A DNA stretch of 64,000 nucleotides from Roseinatronobacter thiooxidans (GCF_001870675.1 NZ_MEHT01000012.1:1-64000); one strand, 5' to 3'; shown: positions 32,745 through 42,934, numbered from the stretch's first letter. Numbers and translations are program-made. The notes: a model not told the origin generated them from the sequence alone.

Positions 32745-34100
32745 ATGTCGCATCTAAAGCAACTTTCAGAGCTAGGTTTGTTTGACGCCCGTGTGCCTCG
32801 GTACACGAGCTATCCAACCGCTCCTCAGTTTTCCTCTGCACTGACAGGGGAAGACTTCACACGTTGGGTTCAACAGATCCAACCGGGAAGTACAATCTCG
32901 CTATACCTGCATGTGCCCTTCTGCCGCAGATTATGTTGGTTCTGCGCCTGTCGGACACAGGGGACAAGCACAGATGCACCTGTACTTGCCTATGCCGAAT
33001 CACTCAAGGCCGAACTGGAAATGTTCCGCCGAATCCTGCCCGAAGGCGTGCGCCTGTCGCGGTTGCACTGGGGGGGCGGCACGCCCACAATGTTGCCACC
33101 CGATTCGATGCGCGCATTGGCAGCGCAGGTGTTTGACATCGCGCCGCTGGCCGAAGGGGGCGAATTCTCGGTCGAGATTGACCCGAACGAGATTGATGAA
33201 GCCCGCCTTGACGCCCTGGCCGAGGCAGGATTGACCCGCGCATCCATCGGGGTGCAGGATTTTGACCCTGAAATTCAGGGCATCATCGGGCGCGACCAGA
33301 GTTTCGAGATTACAAAATCCACCGCCGATGCGATCCGCGCGCGGGGCATCAAAAGCCTGAATGCCGATATTCTGTACGGCCTGCCCAACCAGACGCAACG
33401 GCGCATGGCGGATTCGGTGCAAAAGCTGATGTCGCTGAACCCCGACCGCATTGCGCTATATGGCTATGCCCATGTGCCCTGGATGGCGCGGCGCCAGCAG
33501 ATGATTCCCTCTGACACCCTGCCCCGCCCCGAAGAACGGCTAGACCTGTTCGACACAGCGCGCCGCCTGTTGCTGTGGGACGGGTATGATGAAATCGGCA
33601 TCGACCATTTCGCCCGCCCCCATGACGGATTGTCAAAAGCGGCAAGCGAAGGGAAATTGCGCCGCAATTTCCAGGGCTATACCGACGATACATCGCCGGT
33701 TCTGGTCGGGCTTGGGGCCTCTTCCATCTCGCGCTTTCCGCAAGGGTTTGCACAAAACGCCCCTGCGACAGCCGCATGGAAAAAATTTGTTGAGGCCGAT
33801 GAATTCGCAACCACGCGCGGCCATGCCTTTACCCATGACGACATCTGGCGCGGGCGCGCGATTGAAGCGCTGATGTGCGATTTCCGCCTGTCACGCGCAG
33901 AGTTGATCACCGACTTCGGCGCAGACCCTGCCACTTTGGATGCGCTGATGGATCAGGCCGCCCAGCGTTTCGGGCAATTTGTGAAACGCAACGCGGATGC
34001 GTTGGAAATCACCCTTGAGGGTCGGCCCCTGACCCGCATGATTGCAACCTTGTTCGATGAATATGCGATGGACAAGGCCGGGCACAGCTCTGCGGTCTAA
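32745..34100 (+). CDS. hemN: Oxygen-independent coproporphyrinogen III oxidase
   Basis: Radical-SAM enzyme converting coproporphyrinogen III to protoporphyrinogen IX without oxygen, in haem and bacteriochlorophyll synthesis. The 451-residue protein starts MSHLKQLSELGLFDARVPRYTS-like (family-typical) and carries the cluster motif Cys60-x3-Cys64-x2-Cys67 within VPFCRRLCWFCACRT, then WGGGTP, FSVEIDPNE and LNADILYGLPNQT. The length is that of true HemN rather than HemW. An FNR box is 42 bp upstream, as for Rhodobacter hemZ/hemN. No Shine-Dalgarno sequence lies at proper distance. The 3' end overlaps the convergent glycosyltransferase by 4 bp. Confidence 0.95.
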   Translation: MSHLKQLSELGLFDARVPRYTSYPTAPQFSSALTGEDFTRWVQQIQPGSTISLYLHVPFCRRLCWFCACRTQGTSTDAPVLAYAESLKAELEMFRRILPEGVRLSRLHWGGGTPTMLPPDSMRALAAQVFDIAPLAEGGEFSVEIDPNEIDEARLDALAEAGLTRASIGVQDFDPEIQGIIGRDQSFEITKSTADAIRARGIKSLNADILYGLPNQTQRRMADSVQKLMSLNPDRIALYGYAHVPWMARRQQMIPSDTLPRPEERLDLFDTARRLLLWDGYDEIGIDHFARPHDGLSKAASEGKLRRNFQGYTDDTSPVLVGLGASSISRFPQGFAQNAPATAAWKKFVEADEFATTRGHAFTHDDIWRGRAIEALMCDFRLSRAELITDFGADPATLDALMDQAAQRFGQFVKRNADALEITLEGRPLTRMIATLFDEYAMDKAGHSSAV

Positions 34101-35326
34101 ACTGCCTCTTGCCCCGCCTGCTCCACAAAACGGATCAGGCGGGGCAAGCATATCCGCCGGAGGTCGTGATTATCGACAATCGTGCGCCGCGCCATTTCGC
34201 GCATGGGCTGAAAACGCGCGGGCGCGGACAGCGCCGCGATTAGCGCGTCTGACCACCCCTCGACATCGAAGAAATCTACCAGACAGCCATTCACCCCGTC
34301 GGTGATCACCTCTTCCACCGGCCCTGTGCGCGAGCCGACCACCAGCGCCCCAAGGCTCATGGCTTCCAGCATGGACCATGACAGCACAAAAGGCACTGTC
34401 AGATAGGCATGCACCCGCCCGATTTGCAGCAGGGTCACATAGTCCCGATAGGGCACGCTACCCAGAAAATGCACGCGCGACAGGTCCAGCCGGTCGCGCA
34501 CCTCATCCATGAATACATCGCGCCAGCTGCCTTGCTTGGGGGCGCTGGAATAGCTGACACCATCATTGCCGATAATCACCACCTGCGCCTCCGGTCGTGC
34601 GGCCAGAACCTCGGGCAGGGCGCGCAGGAAAATATGCGACCCGCGATAGGGTTCGATATTGCGCGCAACATAGGTCAGCACCTCATCGCCCGCGCGCAAC
34701 ACACGCCCGTCGGGCAATGTGTATTGTGCCTGCGGATCGGGGCGCAGCGTATCAGTATCCACCCCGTCATGGGTGATCGTAATCTTAGCGCGGAATTCGG
34801 GCGGGAAGCTGTCGGCCTGCCATTCGGTGGGTGCCAGCGCCGCATCGGCCTGCACCATCGCCAGTGCCAGATGCGCCTGACGCGAGGTGACGGACATACG
34901 CACCGGCAGGGTCAGTTTGCTGAACTCGGGGTCAAAGCCCACATCCAGCCCTTCGGTGGCATAGAAAAATTCCGCATAAACCAGAATGCGCGCCTGTGGC
35001 CAGACTTCGCGCAGAAACAGCGTCTCGCCCCAGCCACAATGGCCCAAAATCACATCGGGCACAAAGCCCAGCTTGTCGCGCATATGCACGGCCGCCAAGG
35101 CCACCCGATGCGCACGATCTGTCATCACTATGAATGTCGTTCCAAGCCGCGCCTGCCTTGGGTCTGGCTCTGTAAACGGCATCGTATAGCGATATGTGGG
35201 AATGGGCGTTTTCTGCTGGTTCTTCTCGGCAGTCAGCGCGGCCACCTTGTGGCCGCGCGCTTGCAATGCAGGGGCAAGATGCTTGAATTGGCCGGGGAAA
35301 TTCTGATGAATGAATAAAATGTTCAA
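34097..35326 (-). CDS. Glycosyltransferase family 4 protein
   Basis: A 409-residue GT-B-fold sugar transferase. The N-terminus (N-I-L-F-I-H-Q-N-F-P-G-Q-F-K-H) and the C-terminal donor-binding segment with LSWSMLEAMSLGALVVGSRT and GPVEEVITDGVNG are typical of GT4 enzymes. I place the start at TTG 35326, which has a GAGG binding site 7 nt upstream; no ATG is closer. It lies 18 bp downstream of yejF on the same strand and could be read from that operon, although a functional link is not obvious. Its end overlaps hemN by 4 bp. Confidence 0.85.
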   Translation of the reverse strand: MNILFIHQNFPGQFKHLAPALQARGHKVAALTAEKNQQKTPIPTYRYTMPFTEPDPRQARLGTTFIVMTDRAHRVALAAVHMRDKLGFVPDVILGHCGWGETLFLREVWPQARILVYAEFFYATEGLDVGFDPEFSKLTLPVRMSVTSRQAHLALAMVQADAALAPTEWQADSFPPEFRAKITITHDGVDTDTLRPDPQAQYTLPDGRVLRAGDEVLTYVARNIEPYRGSHIFLRALPEVLAARPEAQVVIIGNDGVSYSSAPKQGSWRDVFMDEVRDRLDLSRVHFLGSVPYRDYVTLLQIGRVHAYLTVPFVLSWSMLEAMSLGALVVGSRTGPVEEVITDGVNGCLVDFFDVEGWSDALIAALSAPARFQPMREMARRTIVDNHDLRRICLPRLIRFVEQAGQEAV

Positions 35327-35344
35327 ATCCGGCCCTCTTCTTCG

Positions 35345-36949
35345 TCAGGCAGCCCCGATCGCCGTAATATCAAATGCCGCTGCCAAAAGCTGGCGCGTAT
35401 AGTCGCTTTTGGGGGCCTGAAACACCTGATCGCTATCGCCCGCCTCGACCACATCGCCCTGTTTCATGACGATCACCTTATGCGACAGCGCGCGCACCAC
35501 GCGCAGATCATGGCTGATGAACAGATAGGCCAGCCCGTGGCGGCGCTGAAGGCTGCGCAGCAAATCCACGATCTGCACCTGCACTGTCATATCCAGCGCC
35601 GATGTGGGTTCATCCAGCACAACCAGTTTGGGCCGCAGGATCATGGCGCGCGCAATGGCAATGCGCTGGCGCTGCCCGCCGGAAAATTCGTGCGGGTAGC
35701 GTTCCATCGTTGTGGGGTCCAGCCCCACCTCGGCCATAATCTCGGCCACCAGTTCGCGCTGGGTTTTGCCCACAGGCAGGCCATGCACGCCAAGCCCCTC
35801 GGCGATGATCTGTTCAACCGTCATGCGCGGCGACAGGCTGCCGAACGGGTCTTGAAACACAATCTGCAAATGCCGCCGCAAGCTGCGCAGGTCGCGCGAT
35901 TTGCGGCCCTGAATATCCGCCCCGTCAAACCAGATCGGCCCTTCGCTGGAAATCAGGCGCAGAATGGCCAGCGCCAGTGTTGTCTTGCCAGACCCGGATT
36001 CGCCCACAATCCCCAATGTCTCGCCTGCGCGCAGGGTCAGACTGGCTTCATTAACTGCCTTCACATGGCCCACAGTCCGGCGCAAAAACCCGCGCTGGAT
36101 GGGAAACCAGATCCGCAACGCATCCGTGCGCAAAATTTCCTGCGCATCCGCTGGCACGGGGTCTGGCTGGCCGGTCGATTCTGCCGCAAGCAGCTTTTGC
36201 GTGTAGGGGTGTTGAGGAGTGTCGAAAATCTTGGCCGTTGGTCCCTGCTCGACAATCTCGCCGCCCTGCATAACGCAGACACGGTCGGCAAAGCGGCGCA
36301 CGATGTTCAGGTCATGGGTGATGAACAAAAGGCTCATCCCCTCATCCTGTTTCAGTTTGACCAACAATTCCAGAATCTGCGCCTGAATGGTCACATCCAG
36401 CGCCGTGGTCGGTTCATCTGCCACCAACAATTCCGGCCCGTTGGCCAGCGCCATGGCGATCATGACGCGTTGCCTTTGCCCGCCCGACAGTTGGTGGGGG
36501 TATGCGCTCATCCGGCTTTCGGCGTCGCGGATGCCCACCTTCTCCAACAGCTCCAACACGCGCGTGCGCGCACGCGCCCCACCAAGCCCCTGATGCAGCG
36601 CAAGGCTTTCGGTGATCTGCTGCTCGATCGTGTGCAGCGGGTTAAGCGAGGTCATCGGCTCTTGAAAGATAAAGCTGATGTCATTGCCGCGCACTTCGCG
36701 CAGGGTCTTGTCAGATGCGGCAATCAATTCCTGCCCTTTGAACGTGACCGAACCACCCACTTGCGCCGAATCCGGCAACAGCCCCACAGTCGACAGCGCA
36801 CTGACCGATTTGCCAGAGCCGGATTCGCCCACCAGCGCCACTGTCTCGCCCTTGTCCACATGGAAGGACACACCGCGCACGGCACGCACTTCGCGCCCTT
36901 CTTGCAGAAAGGTGACGGACAGGTTGTTCACATCCAGAACGCGGCTCAT
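35345..36949 (-). CDS. yejF: Oligopeptide ABC transporter ATP-binding protein (double ATPase, YejF type)
   Basis: Cytosolic ATPase for a peptide importer, with two fused ABC domains in 534 residues. Walker A motifs GESGSGKS and GESGSGKT, signatures LSGGQRQRV and FSGGQRQRIAIARA, and Walker B segments ELLVADEPTTALDVT and LVVLDEPTSALDMT are all intact. Each domain ends with an oligopeptide-type C-terminal extension. It overlaps yejE by 4 bp. By gene order it forms a YejABEF system, known to import peptides including microcin C. Confidence 0.93.
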   Translation of the reverse strand: MSRVLDVNNLSVTFLQEGREVRAVRGVSFHVDKGETVALVGESGSGKSVSALSTVGLLPDSAQVGGSVTFKGQELIAASDKTLREVRGNDISFIFQEPMTSLNPLHTIEQQITESLALHQGLGGARARTRVLELLEKVGIRDAESRMSAYPHQLSGGQRQRVMIAMALANGPELLVADEPTTALDVTIQAQILELLVKLKQDEGMSLLFITHDLNIVRRFADRVCVMQGGEIVEQGPTAKIFDTPQHPYTQKLLAAESTGQPDPVPADAQEILRTDALRIWFPIQRGFLRRTVGHVKAVNEASLTLRAGETLGIVGESGSGKTTLALAILRLISSEGPIWFDGADIQGRKSRDLRSLRRHLQIVFQDPFGSLSPRMTVEQIIAEGLGVHGLPVGKTQRELVAEIMAEVGLDPTTMERYPHEFSGGQRQRIAIARAMILRPKLVVLDEPTSALDMTVQVQIVDLLRSLQRRHGLAYLFISHDLRVVRALSHKVIVMKQGDVVEAGDSDQVFQAPKSDYTRQLLAAAFDITAIGAA

Positions 36950-38148
36950 GAGAAGGTCTTTCTGGGGTCAAACGCATCGCGCACCCCCTCGAAGATGAAC
37001 ACCAGCAGCGACAACATGATCGCAAAGGTGAAAAACGCCGAAAAGCCCAGCCACGGCGCTTGCAGGTTGTTCTTGGCCTGCAGCGTCATTTCCCCCAGCG
37101 AGGGGGCAGAGGAAGGCAGGCCAAAGCCCAAGAAATCCAGCGCCGCAAGCGAGCCGATGACGCCAGTTATGATGAAAGGCAGGAATGTCAGCGTGGCGAC
37201 CATCGCATTTGGCAGCACATGGCGGAACATGATCTTGGCATTTGACACGCCCAGCGCCCGCGCGGCGCGCACATATTCAAAATTGCGCGCACGCAGGAAT
37301 TCGGCGCGCACCACCCCCACAAGGCCTGTCCAGCCGAACAGCGTCATCAGGAAGACCAGCAACCAGAAATTCATGACAAACATCGACGACAGAATGATGA
37401 TGACATAGAGTGACGGCACCGAGTTCCACAGCTCGATCACGCGCTGGAACAGCAGGTCCAGCACGCCACCAAAGAACCCCTGCACCGCGCCTGCCGCAAT
37501 CCCGATGATCGAGGTCAGCGCTGTGACGATCAGCGCGAATGTGATCGACAGGCGAAAACCGTAGATGATCCGCGCCAGCACATCGCGCGCGGTGTCATCG
37601 GTGCCCAGCAGGTGCCGCTCGTCAGGGGGCGAGGGGGCGGCGCGGCCAATATCGTTGATGGTGTTGTAACTATAAGGGATCAGCGGCCAGACCATCCAGC
37701 CTGCCTCGATCTCTTGTCCGTCGACAATGCCGGTTTCGGCCTGAATCATCGCCTCCGTCGGGTCATCAAGGCACAGTTCGGCCCCGCCTGTGCGGATCAG
37801 GCATTGCACTTCGGGGTCGCGGTAAACAGCCTCGGTCCTGAAATCGCCGCCGAAAGTGGTTTCGGCGTAGAAGTTGTGAATTGGGAAATACAACTCGCCC
37901 CGGAAATTGATCACCACAGGCCGGTCATTGGCGATGTATTCGGCAAACAGGGACAGGCCATAGAGAACCCCAAGGATCATCAGCGACCACAGGGCGCGCC
38001 GGTTGGCCTTGAAATTGCGCCAGCGCCGCCGGTTCAGCGCGGAAATGGTTATGCCAAAGCGCCGCTTGGGGGGCGGCATTTTTGCATCGGCATCTTCCGG
38101 CGGCAACGGGTCGGGGGCAGAGATGAAAGCGGTGGTGCGCTGATCCAT
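36946..38148 (-). CDS. yejE: Peptide ABC transporter permease (YejE type)
   Basis: Inner-membrane permease of the binding-protein-dependent family. The 400-residue protein has a long N-terminal cytoplasmic tail, a first membrane helix at about 52-70, a large periplasmic insertion (about 75-185) characteristic of YejE, and a five-helix core with the EAA-type loop (RAARALGVSNAKIMFRHVLP). It overlaps yejF by 4 bp and follows yejB by 3 bp, consistent with one polycistronic mRNA. Confidence 0.93.
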   Translation of the reverse strand: MDQRTTAFISAPDPLPPEDADAKMPPPKRRFGITISALNRRRWRNFKANRRALWSLMILGVLYGLSLFAEYIANDRPVVINFRGELYFPIHNFYAETTFGGDFRTEAVYRDPEVQCLIRTGGAELCLDDPTEAMIQAETGIVDGQEIEAGWMVWPLIPYSYNTINDIGRAAPSPPDERHLLGTDDTARDVLARIIYGFRLSITFALIVTALTSIIGIAAGAVQGFFGGVLDLLFQRVIELWNSVPSLYVIIILSSMFVMNFWLLVFLMTLFGWTGLVGVVRAEFLRARNFEYVRAARALGVSNAKIMFRHVLPNAMVATLTFLPFIITGVIGSLAALDFLGFGLPSSAPSLGEMTLQAKNNLQAPWLGFSAFFTFAIMLSLLVFIFEGVRDAFDPRKTFS

Positions 38149-38151
38149 GGC

Positions 38152-39240
38152 TCAGGTCTCCCGCGATTCGAAATCGATGCGCGGGTCGATCCAGACATAC
38201 ATCAGGTCCGAAATCAGCCCGACAACCAGCCCGATCATGCCGAACACGAATAATGTGCCGAACATAACAGGGTAATCGCGCGCGACTGTCGCCTCGAACG
38301 CCAAGCGGCCCAGACCATCAAGCGAGAAGATCGTCTCGATAATAAGTGACCCGCCAAAGAACACGCCCACAAATACCGCCGGAAACCCCGCGATCACAAT
38401 CAGCATCGCGTTGCGAAAGACATGGCCATACAGCACTTTCTTCTCGGCCAGACCCTTGGCGCGGGCGGTGATGACATATTGTTTGCGAATCTCATCCAGA
38501 AAGCTGTTTTTGGTCAGCAGCGTCAGGGTTGCAAAGGCAGATATGGTCGAGGCAATCACCGGCAGCGTGATATGCCACAGGTAATCCAGCACCTTGCCGA
38601 TGGGGCTTAGCTGGTCCCACACCTCTTGCGGCGAGGTCAGACCGCGCGCAGGGAAAATCTGCCAATACGACCCACCCGCAAACAGCACCAGCAGCAGGAT
38701 GGCGAACAGAAAGCCCGGAATGGCATAGGCCACGATAATCAGGCCAGAGGTGAATGTGTCAAACCGCGAACCATCGCGCACCGCTTTGCGAATACCCAAA
38801 GGGATCGAGACGGCATAGGCGATCAGCGTCGACCACAGGCCAAGCGTGATCGATACGGGCAATTTCTCGATCACCAGATCGATGACAGAGATCGAGCGGA
38901 AATAGCTGTCGCCAAAGTCGAAGCGCATATAATTCCACATCATATGCAAGAACCGCTCTAACGGTGGTTTGTCGAAACCGAATTCGCGTTCCAACTGGGC
39001 AATGAATTCCGGCGGCAGGCCGCGCGCGCCCTGATAGCGCTCGTTCTCGACCGCGCCGACATTCACATCGGCAGCACCCCCGTCAAACGCACCGAACACA
39101 TTGCCCTGCCCTTCCATCTGGGCGATCACCTGTTCAATCGGGCCACCGGGCACGAATTGCACCAGAAAGAAATTGATCACCATCACCCCCAACAGTGTGG
39201 GGATGATCAGGGCAAGGCGTCGCGCGATATAAGCGCCCAT
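38152..39240 (-). CDS. yejB: Peptide ABC transporter permease (YejB type)
   Basis: Second permease of the importer, 362 residues. It opens with [20 protein letters not shown], the classic OppB-like first helix, followed by the periplasmic [18 protein letters not shown] segment and five further helices. The EAA-type loop is [20 protein letters not shown]. It starts 2 bp after the yejA stop, so translation is probably coupled. The insertion near residues 50-75 is longer than in OppB, as in other YejB proteins. Confidence 0.93.
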   Translation of the reverse strand: MGAYIARRLALIIPTLLGVMVINFFLVQFVPGGPIEQVIAQMEGQGNVFGAFDGGAADVNVGAVENERYQGARGLPPEFIAQLEREFGFDKPPLERFLHMMWNYMRFDFGDSYFRSISVIDLVIEKLPVSITLGLWSTLIAYAVSIPLGIRKAVRDGSRFDTFTSGLIIVAYAIPGFLFAILLLVLFAGGSYWQIFPARGLTSPQEVWDQLSPIGKVLDYLWHITLPVIASTISAFATLTLLTKNSFLDEIRKQYVITARAKGLAEKKVLYGHVFRNAMLIVIAGFPAVFVGVFFGGSLIIETIFSLDGLGRLAFEATVARDYPVMFGTLFVFGMIGLVVGLISDLMYVWIDPRIDFESRET

Positions 39241-39242
39241 GA

Positions 39243-41180
39243 TTACCTCAATGCGCCAGCAGCGCGCAGTTCTGCCGCGCGGTCTGCATCAAACCACCAG
39301 AAATCCATTTCGCCGGTGGAAAATGGCGGGGTCTCTTCGGGCCGCTGGTAGATGTCCCAATGCGCGATCCAGACTGTATCGTTGAACCATCCGGGGATCA
39401 TGAAATGTTCATAGCGCAACACGCGGTCCAAAGCCATCAGGGCGGCATCGCGCGTCTCGGGGTCGGGCGCGTCCAGTGACAGGTCAATCACCTTGTCCAC
39501 CAATTCGCTGCGCAGACCGGCAGGGTTAAACACATCATCCGCCGCTTCGGACCCGAACCGCTGGTGCAGGCCGGTGCCTGTATCCATGAAAGCGGTGTAT
39601 TGGTCAAAGATCATGTCATAGTCGCGGTTGCGGCGGCGGTCGGTGTGCTGTGCGGGGTCGATCCGCTGGAAACGGGCATCAATGCCCAAACCTTGCAGGT
39701 TCTGGGTAAAGGTTTCGATAATCGAATCCATTGTGGCAGATCCGGCAGAAGAGACGGGAATTTCAATGGTCATCCGCGCGCCATCGGCGTTGCGCAGCTG
39801 GCCTGCACTGTCAACGTCCCACCCCGCTTCGGACAACAAGGCACTGGCGCGGCGGATATTGCGCCGGTCGGTCAGGCGTGCGGGGTCGGACGCATGCGGC
39901 ATGCGGGCCGGTTCGCTCAGCACCTCGTCGGGGACCAGATCGCCAAGCGATTGCAACAATTCCAGCTCCAGCCCCTCGGGTGGGCCATCGGCCTGAAAGC
40001 GTGTGCCTTGCGAGAAGGAGGCGCGTTGCTGGAACAGGCCATATTGCAGCGTGTCATTCGTCCATTCAAAGTTGAAGGCCAGCGAGATGGCCTCGCGTAC
40101 GCGCTTGTCTTGCAGGAACTCGCGGCCCAAGTTGAACACGAAACCCGTTGGCGTGGGCGGAAAGCCGGTTGGCAACTCACCGCGCACCACATGGCCGCGG
40201 TTCAAGGCGGGAAAGTCATAGCCGGTGGCCCATTGGCGCGAATTATTCTCGGCGCGGAAAGTGTATTCGCCGGTTTTGAACGCCTCGAACGCGGCCGCGC
40301 CATCGGCGAAATACTCAATCCGGATTTCATCGAAATTATGTCGCCCACGGTTTTGCGGCAGGTCATTCGCCCAATACTCGGGGTTGCGACGATAGGTGAT
40401 GCGGCGGTTCACCTCGAAACTGTCCAGCATATAGGGGCCGGAACCGGGCGAGATTTCCATGCGCGATTCGTCCAGCCGTGCGCCGGTTTCTTCATACCAC
40501 GCTTGCGAAAATACCGGCGTGCCACCAACCTGATCAATCAGAGAGCGGCGCGAAATCCCTTCGGCAAAGGTGAATTTGACTGTGTGATCATCCAACGCCT
40601 CGGCGTCGGTCACGCGGGCGCTGACGGCCTGCGCGTAAGAAGGCAAACCCTGTTCCAGAAACAGATTATGCGAAAACACCACATCATGCGCGGTCACTGG
40701 CGTGCCATCGGAAAACCGCGCCTCTGGGCGCATATGGAAGATGACCCATTCTTTTGTCTCTGGATACTCGACTGTATGCGCCAACAGGCCATACGCCTCG
40801 CCATAGACATTAGCCGGAACCAGCCCGCCGCCCATCGGCTCGGAGCTTTCCAGCAGGCTTTCATAAATCGCGGAAGACAGCAGCCCCGCCCGCCCGCGCC
40901 GCGTAAACGGGTTCATGGAATCAAACGTGCCCTGCGCCGAGATCGAGATCGACCCGCCCTTGGGGGCGTCGGGGTTTACATAAGAGAAATGCTCGAACCC
41001 CTCGGGATAGGTCAGATCGCCATAGAAGGAATAGCCATGGGCGCGAATAAGCCCATCATCGCCTTCGGCAAAGACAGGGCTGGCAAACAGCGCCGCGAGA
41101 AGCAGACCTGCGGCAGCAACGGGCATTCGCAGATCACGGACAGGGAAAGTCACGGGTCTTGTCGTGGACTCGCGGGGCAT
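39243..41180 (-). CDS. yejA: Extracellular peptide-binding protein (YejA type)
   Basis: Periplasmic solute-binding protein of family 5 (SBP_bac_5), 645 residues. The N-terminus has a signal peptide with an unusually long n-region (charged to about residue 18), hydrophobic core [17 protein letters not shown] and probable cleavage after VFA. The mature part contains [20 protein letters not shown]-like and [17 protein letters not shown] segments. I chose ATG 41180 with an AGGAGG binding site 8 nt upstream; a TTG two codons earlier is in frame. First gene of yejABEF. Substrate probably oligopeptides. Confidence 0.93.
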   Translation of the reverse strand: MPRESTTRPVTFPVRDLRMPVAAAGLLLAALFASPVFAEGDDGLIRAHGYSFYGDLTYPEGFEHFSYVNPDAPKGGSISISAQGTFDSMNPFTRRGRAGLLSSAIYESLLESSEPMGGGLVPANVYGEAYGLLAHTVEYPETKEWVIFHMRPEARFSDGTPVTAHDVVFSHNLFLEQGLPSYAQAVSARVTDAEALDDHTVKFTFAEGISRRSLIDQVGGTPVFSQAWYEETGARLDESRMEISPGSGPYMLDSFEVNRRITYRRNPEYWANDLPQNRGRHNFDEIRIEYFADGAAAFEAFKTGEYTFRAENNSRQWATGYDFPALNRGHVVRGELPTGFPPTPTGFVFNLGREFLQDKRVREAISLAFNFEWTNDTLQYGLFQQRASFSQGTRFQADGPPEGLELELLQSLGDLVPDEVLSEPARMPHASDPARLTDRRNIRRASALLSEAGWDVDSAGQLRNADGARMTIEIPVSSAGSATMDSIIETFTQNLQGLGIDARFQRIDPAQHTDRRRNRDYDMIFDQYTAFMDTGTGLHQRFGSEAADDVFNPAGLRSELVDKVIDLSLDAPDPETRDAALMALDRVLRYEHFMIPGWFNDTVWIAHWDIYQRPEETPPFSTGEMDFWWFDADRAAELRAAGALR

Positions 41181-41304
41181 GGGCAACTCCTCCTGTTATG
41201 GCCTGACATGCGCAGGCTTTTGTCTTTATTCCGTCTTTGTGCGGTGCTGTCGATACATGCGCAACCCTTTCGCACATTGGACAAGGTAATTTGATTGCGC
41301 TTGA

Positions 41305-41343
41305 TGAAAAGCAAACAGGCCGCCCGCAAAGCGGGCGGCCTGT
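41305..41343 (-). terminator. Intrinsic terminator after the cytochrome c gene
   Basis: A perfect 13-bp stem ACAGGCCGCCCGC / GCGGGCGGCCTGT with a 3-nt loop (41315-41343), followed on the minus strand by TTGCTTTTC. It lies 21 bp beyond the stop of the cytochrome c gene and separates it from yejA, which continues on the same strand. Confidence 0.85.
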
Positions 41344-41364
41344 AAAAAAACCTGTCGGCTGGGG

Positions 41365-41871
41365 TCAGCTTTCGCTTTCGATATACGCAATCAGATTGGC
41401 GCGGTCCTGTGTGCTGGCCATGCCGCGATAGCTCATCGAGGTGCCGGGGGTCAGCGCGCTGGGGTTCAGCAGGAATTCAGAAAGAACTGCTGGCGTCCAG
41501 GCATCGCCCGCCTGATTGAGAGCACCCGAATAGTTGAACCCGTCAACAGCCCCGATCGAGCGGTTGACCACACCATGCAGATACGGGCCAACACCATTGC
41601 GCCCTTCTTCCAAGGCATGGCACGCGCGGCATTGCGACCACAGACGCGACCCCGCAGCGGCATCGGCCACCTCGAACGCTTCTTCAAAGGTCAGCTCTGC
41701 CACAGGTTCTGCCGCAACATCATCTGCGCCTGTGTCAATGATGAACGCTTGCTGCGCGCCCGCATTGCGCGGCACATACAAACCAGAGGCCGCCCAGTTG
41801 CCGAGAAGAAAAACCAGAAGGGCACCACAGAATGCGGCAACCGCCTTGGTCAGGACCATCGTGTCAAACAT
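41365..41871 (-). CDS. Membrane-anchored class I cytochrome c (cytochrome cy / c552 type)
   Basis: Electron carrier between the bc1 complex and oxidases, tethered by an N-terminal uncleaved helix (about 8-28). A linker rich in Ala and acidic residues follows (about 35-70), then a mono-haem domain with the haem site CRACH (81-85) and a distal Met in TPGTSMSYRGM. The segment GVGPYLHGVVNRSIGAVDGFNYS is typical of the mitochondrial/cytochrome c2 class. Total 168 residues. The gene stands alone between its own terminator and the divergent pheA. It could feed the cbb3 oxidase encoded upstream; that is inference. Confidence 0.92.
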   Translation of the reverse strand: MFDTMVLTKAVAAFCGALLVFLLGNWAASGLYVPRNAGAQQAFIIDTGADDVAAEPVAELTFEEAFEVADAAAGSRLWSQCRACHALEEGRNGVGPYLHGVVNRSIGAVDGFNYSGALNQAGDAWTPAVLSEFLLNPSALTPGTSMSYRGMASTQDRANLIAYIESES

Positions 41872-41993
41872 ATCGCAATCCCGTATATCAGCGAATTTAG
41901 ATGTATCTATCCGCTTCCCCTTGCAGGTTTCAAGCGGTAGTTAGCGCGACGAAACGCCCAATCGGGCGAAATCTGGACTTTGTGAGCGGAAAC

Positions 41994-42827
41994 ATGACTG
42001 GCAAAATTGCATTTCAGGGCGAACCGGGCGCATATTCCCACGAAGCCTGCCGCCTGAAGCATCCGGATATGGAAGCGGTGCCCTGCCGCACATTTGAAGA
42101 TGTCTTCGATCAGGTGCGCAGCAAACAGGCCGATCTGGCAATGCTGCCAATCGAGAATTCCACCTTCGGGCGGGTGGCCGATATTCACCATCTGCTGCCA
42201 GATAGCGGGTTGCATATTCTGGATGAGGCGTTTGTGCGGGTGCATATCAACCTGCTGGCCCTGCCCGGTGTCGCGCTGTCAGACATTACCCACGCCATGA
42301 GCCACACCATGCTGCTGGGCCAGTGCCGTGCATTTCTGAAACAGCACGGCATCCACCGTGTGACAGGGGCAGATACCGCAGGTTCGGCCCGCGAAGTGGC
42401 ACAGCGTGGAGAGCGGCCACTGGCAGCACTTGCGTCGGAACTGGCGGGCGAGATTTACGGCCTGAATGTGCTGGCCCGCCATATCGAGGATGAAGGCACC
42501 AACACCACCCGTTTTCTGGTGATGGGCCGCGAACCCGACCAGCACCGGCGCGGTGATCATGGCATGATGACCAGCTTTCTGTTTCGCGTGCGCAACATTC
42601 CCGCAGCCCTGTATAAAGCGATGGGCGGTTTTGCCACCAATGGCGTAAACATGGTGAAGCTGGAAAGCTACATGGTGGACGGGTCGTTTACCGCGACGCA
42701 ATTCTTTGCCGAGATCGAGGGCCACCCCGAGGATGAAAATGTCGCGCGCGCGCTGGACGAGCTGCGCTATTTCACATCTTACCTGAATATTCTGGGCACA
42801 TACCCTGCGGACCCTGCGCGCAAATAA
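41994..42827 (+). CDS. pheA: Prephenate dehydratase
   Basis: Converts prephenate to phenylpyruvate in phenylalanine synthesis; cytosolic. The 277-residue monofunctional enzyme starts at ATG 41994 (MTGKIAFQGEPGAYSHEAC). It has the catalytic-domain segments DLAMLPIENSTFGRV, ALASELAGEIYGLNVLA and the TRF motif in GTNTTRFLVMG, and then a C-terminal ACT regulatory domain with NGVNMVKLESYMVDGSF (ESR/ESY-type phenylalanine-binding loop). A longer frame to 41901 is open but overlaps the divergent cytochrome promoter region. Feedback inhibition by phenylalanine is expected from the ACT domain. Confidence 0.95.
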   Translation: MTGKIAFQGEPGAYSHEACRLKHPDMEAVPCRTFEDVFDQVRSKQADLAMLPIENSTFGRVADIHHLLPDSGLHILDEAFVRVHINLLALPGVALSDITHAMSHTMLLGQCRAFLKQHGIHRVTGADTAGSAREVAQRGERPLAALASELAGEIYGLNVLARHIEDEGTNTTRFLVMGREPDQHRRGDHGMMTSFLFRVRNIPAALYKAMGGFATNGVNMVKLESYMVDGSFTATQFFAEIEGHPEDENVARALDELRYFTSYLNILGTYPADPARK

Positions 42828-42843
42828 GGGAAGTTGACCAGAC

Positions 42844-42934
42844 TTGGAGGGCTGCCGCCCTCCAAACCACCTGCCTCAAGGGGGGCGCGCCCCCCTTGAG
42901 AAACCCCGCGAGTATTTTTCGCAAGAAAATGAAA
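42844..42934. repeat. Tandem palindromes between convergent pheA and GST genes
   Basis: Three dyads in 90 bp: TTGGAGGGC/GCCCTCCAA (42844-42865), a perfect 26-bp palindrome centred on GGCGCGCC (42875-42900), and ATTTT...AAAAT (about 42914-42931). The convergent genes on either side make a bidirectional terminator likely, but U-tracts next to the GC-rich stems are poor. The arrangement resembles intergenic palindromic repeats scattered in Rhodobacterales genomes. I see no second copy in this window. Confidence 0.6.

Noticed and set aside
41281-41314. FNR-like half sites (TTGAT...CTTGAT) before the terminator of the cytochrome c gene
   Set aside because: The two halves are direct rather than inverted and lie downstream of the gene, so they do not form an FNR box.
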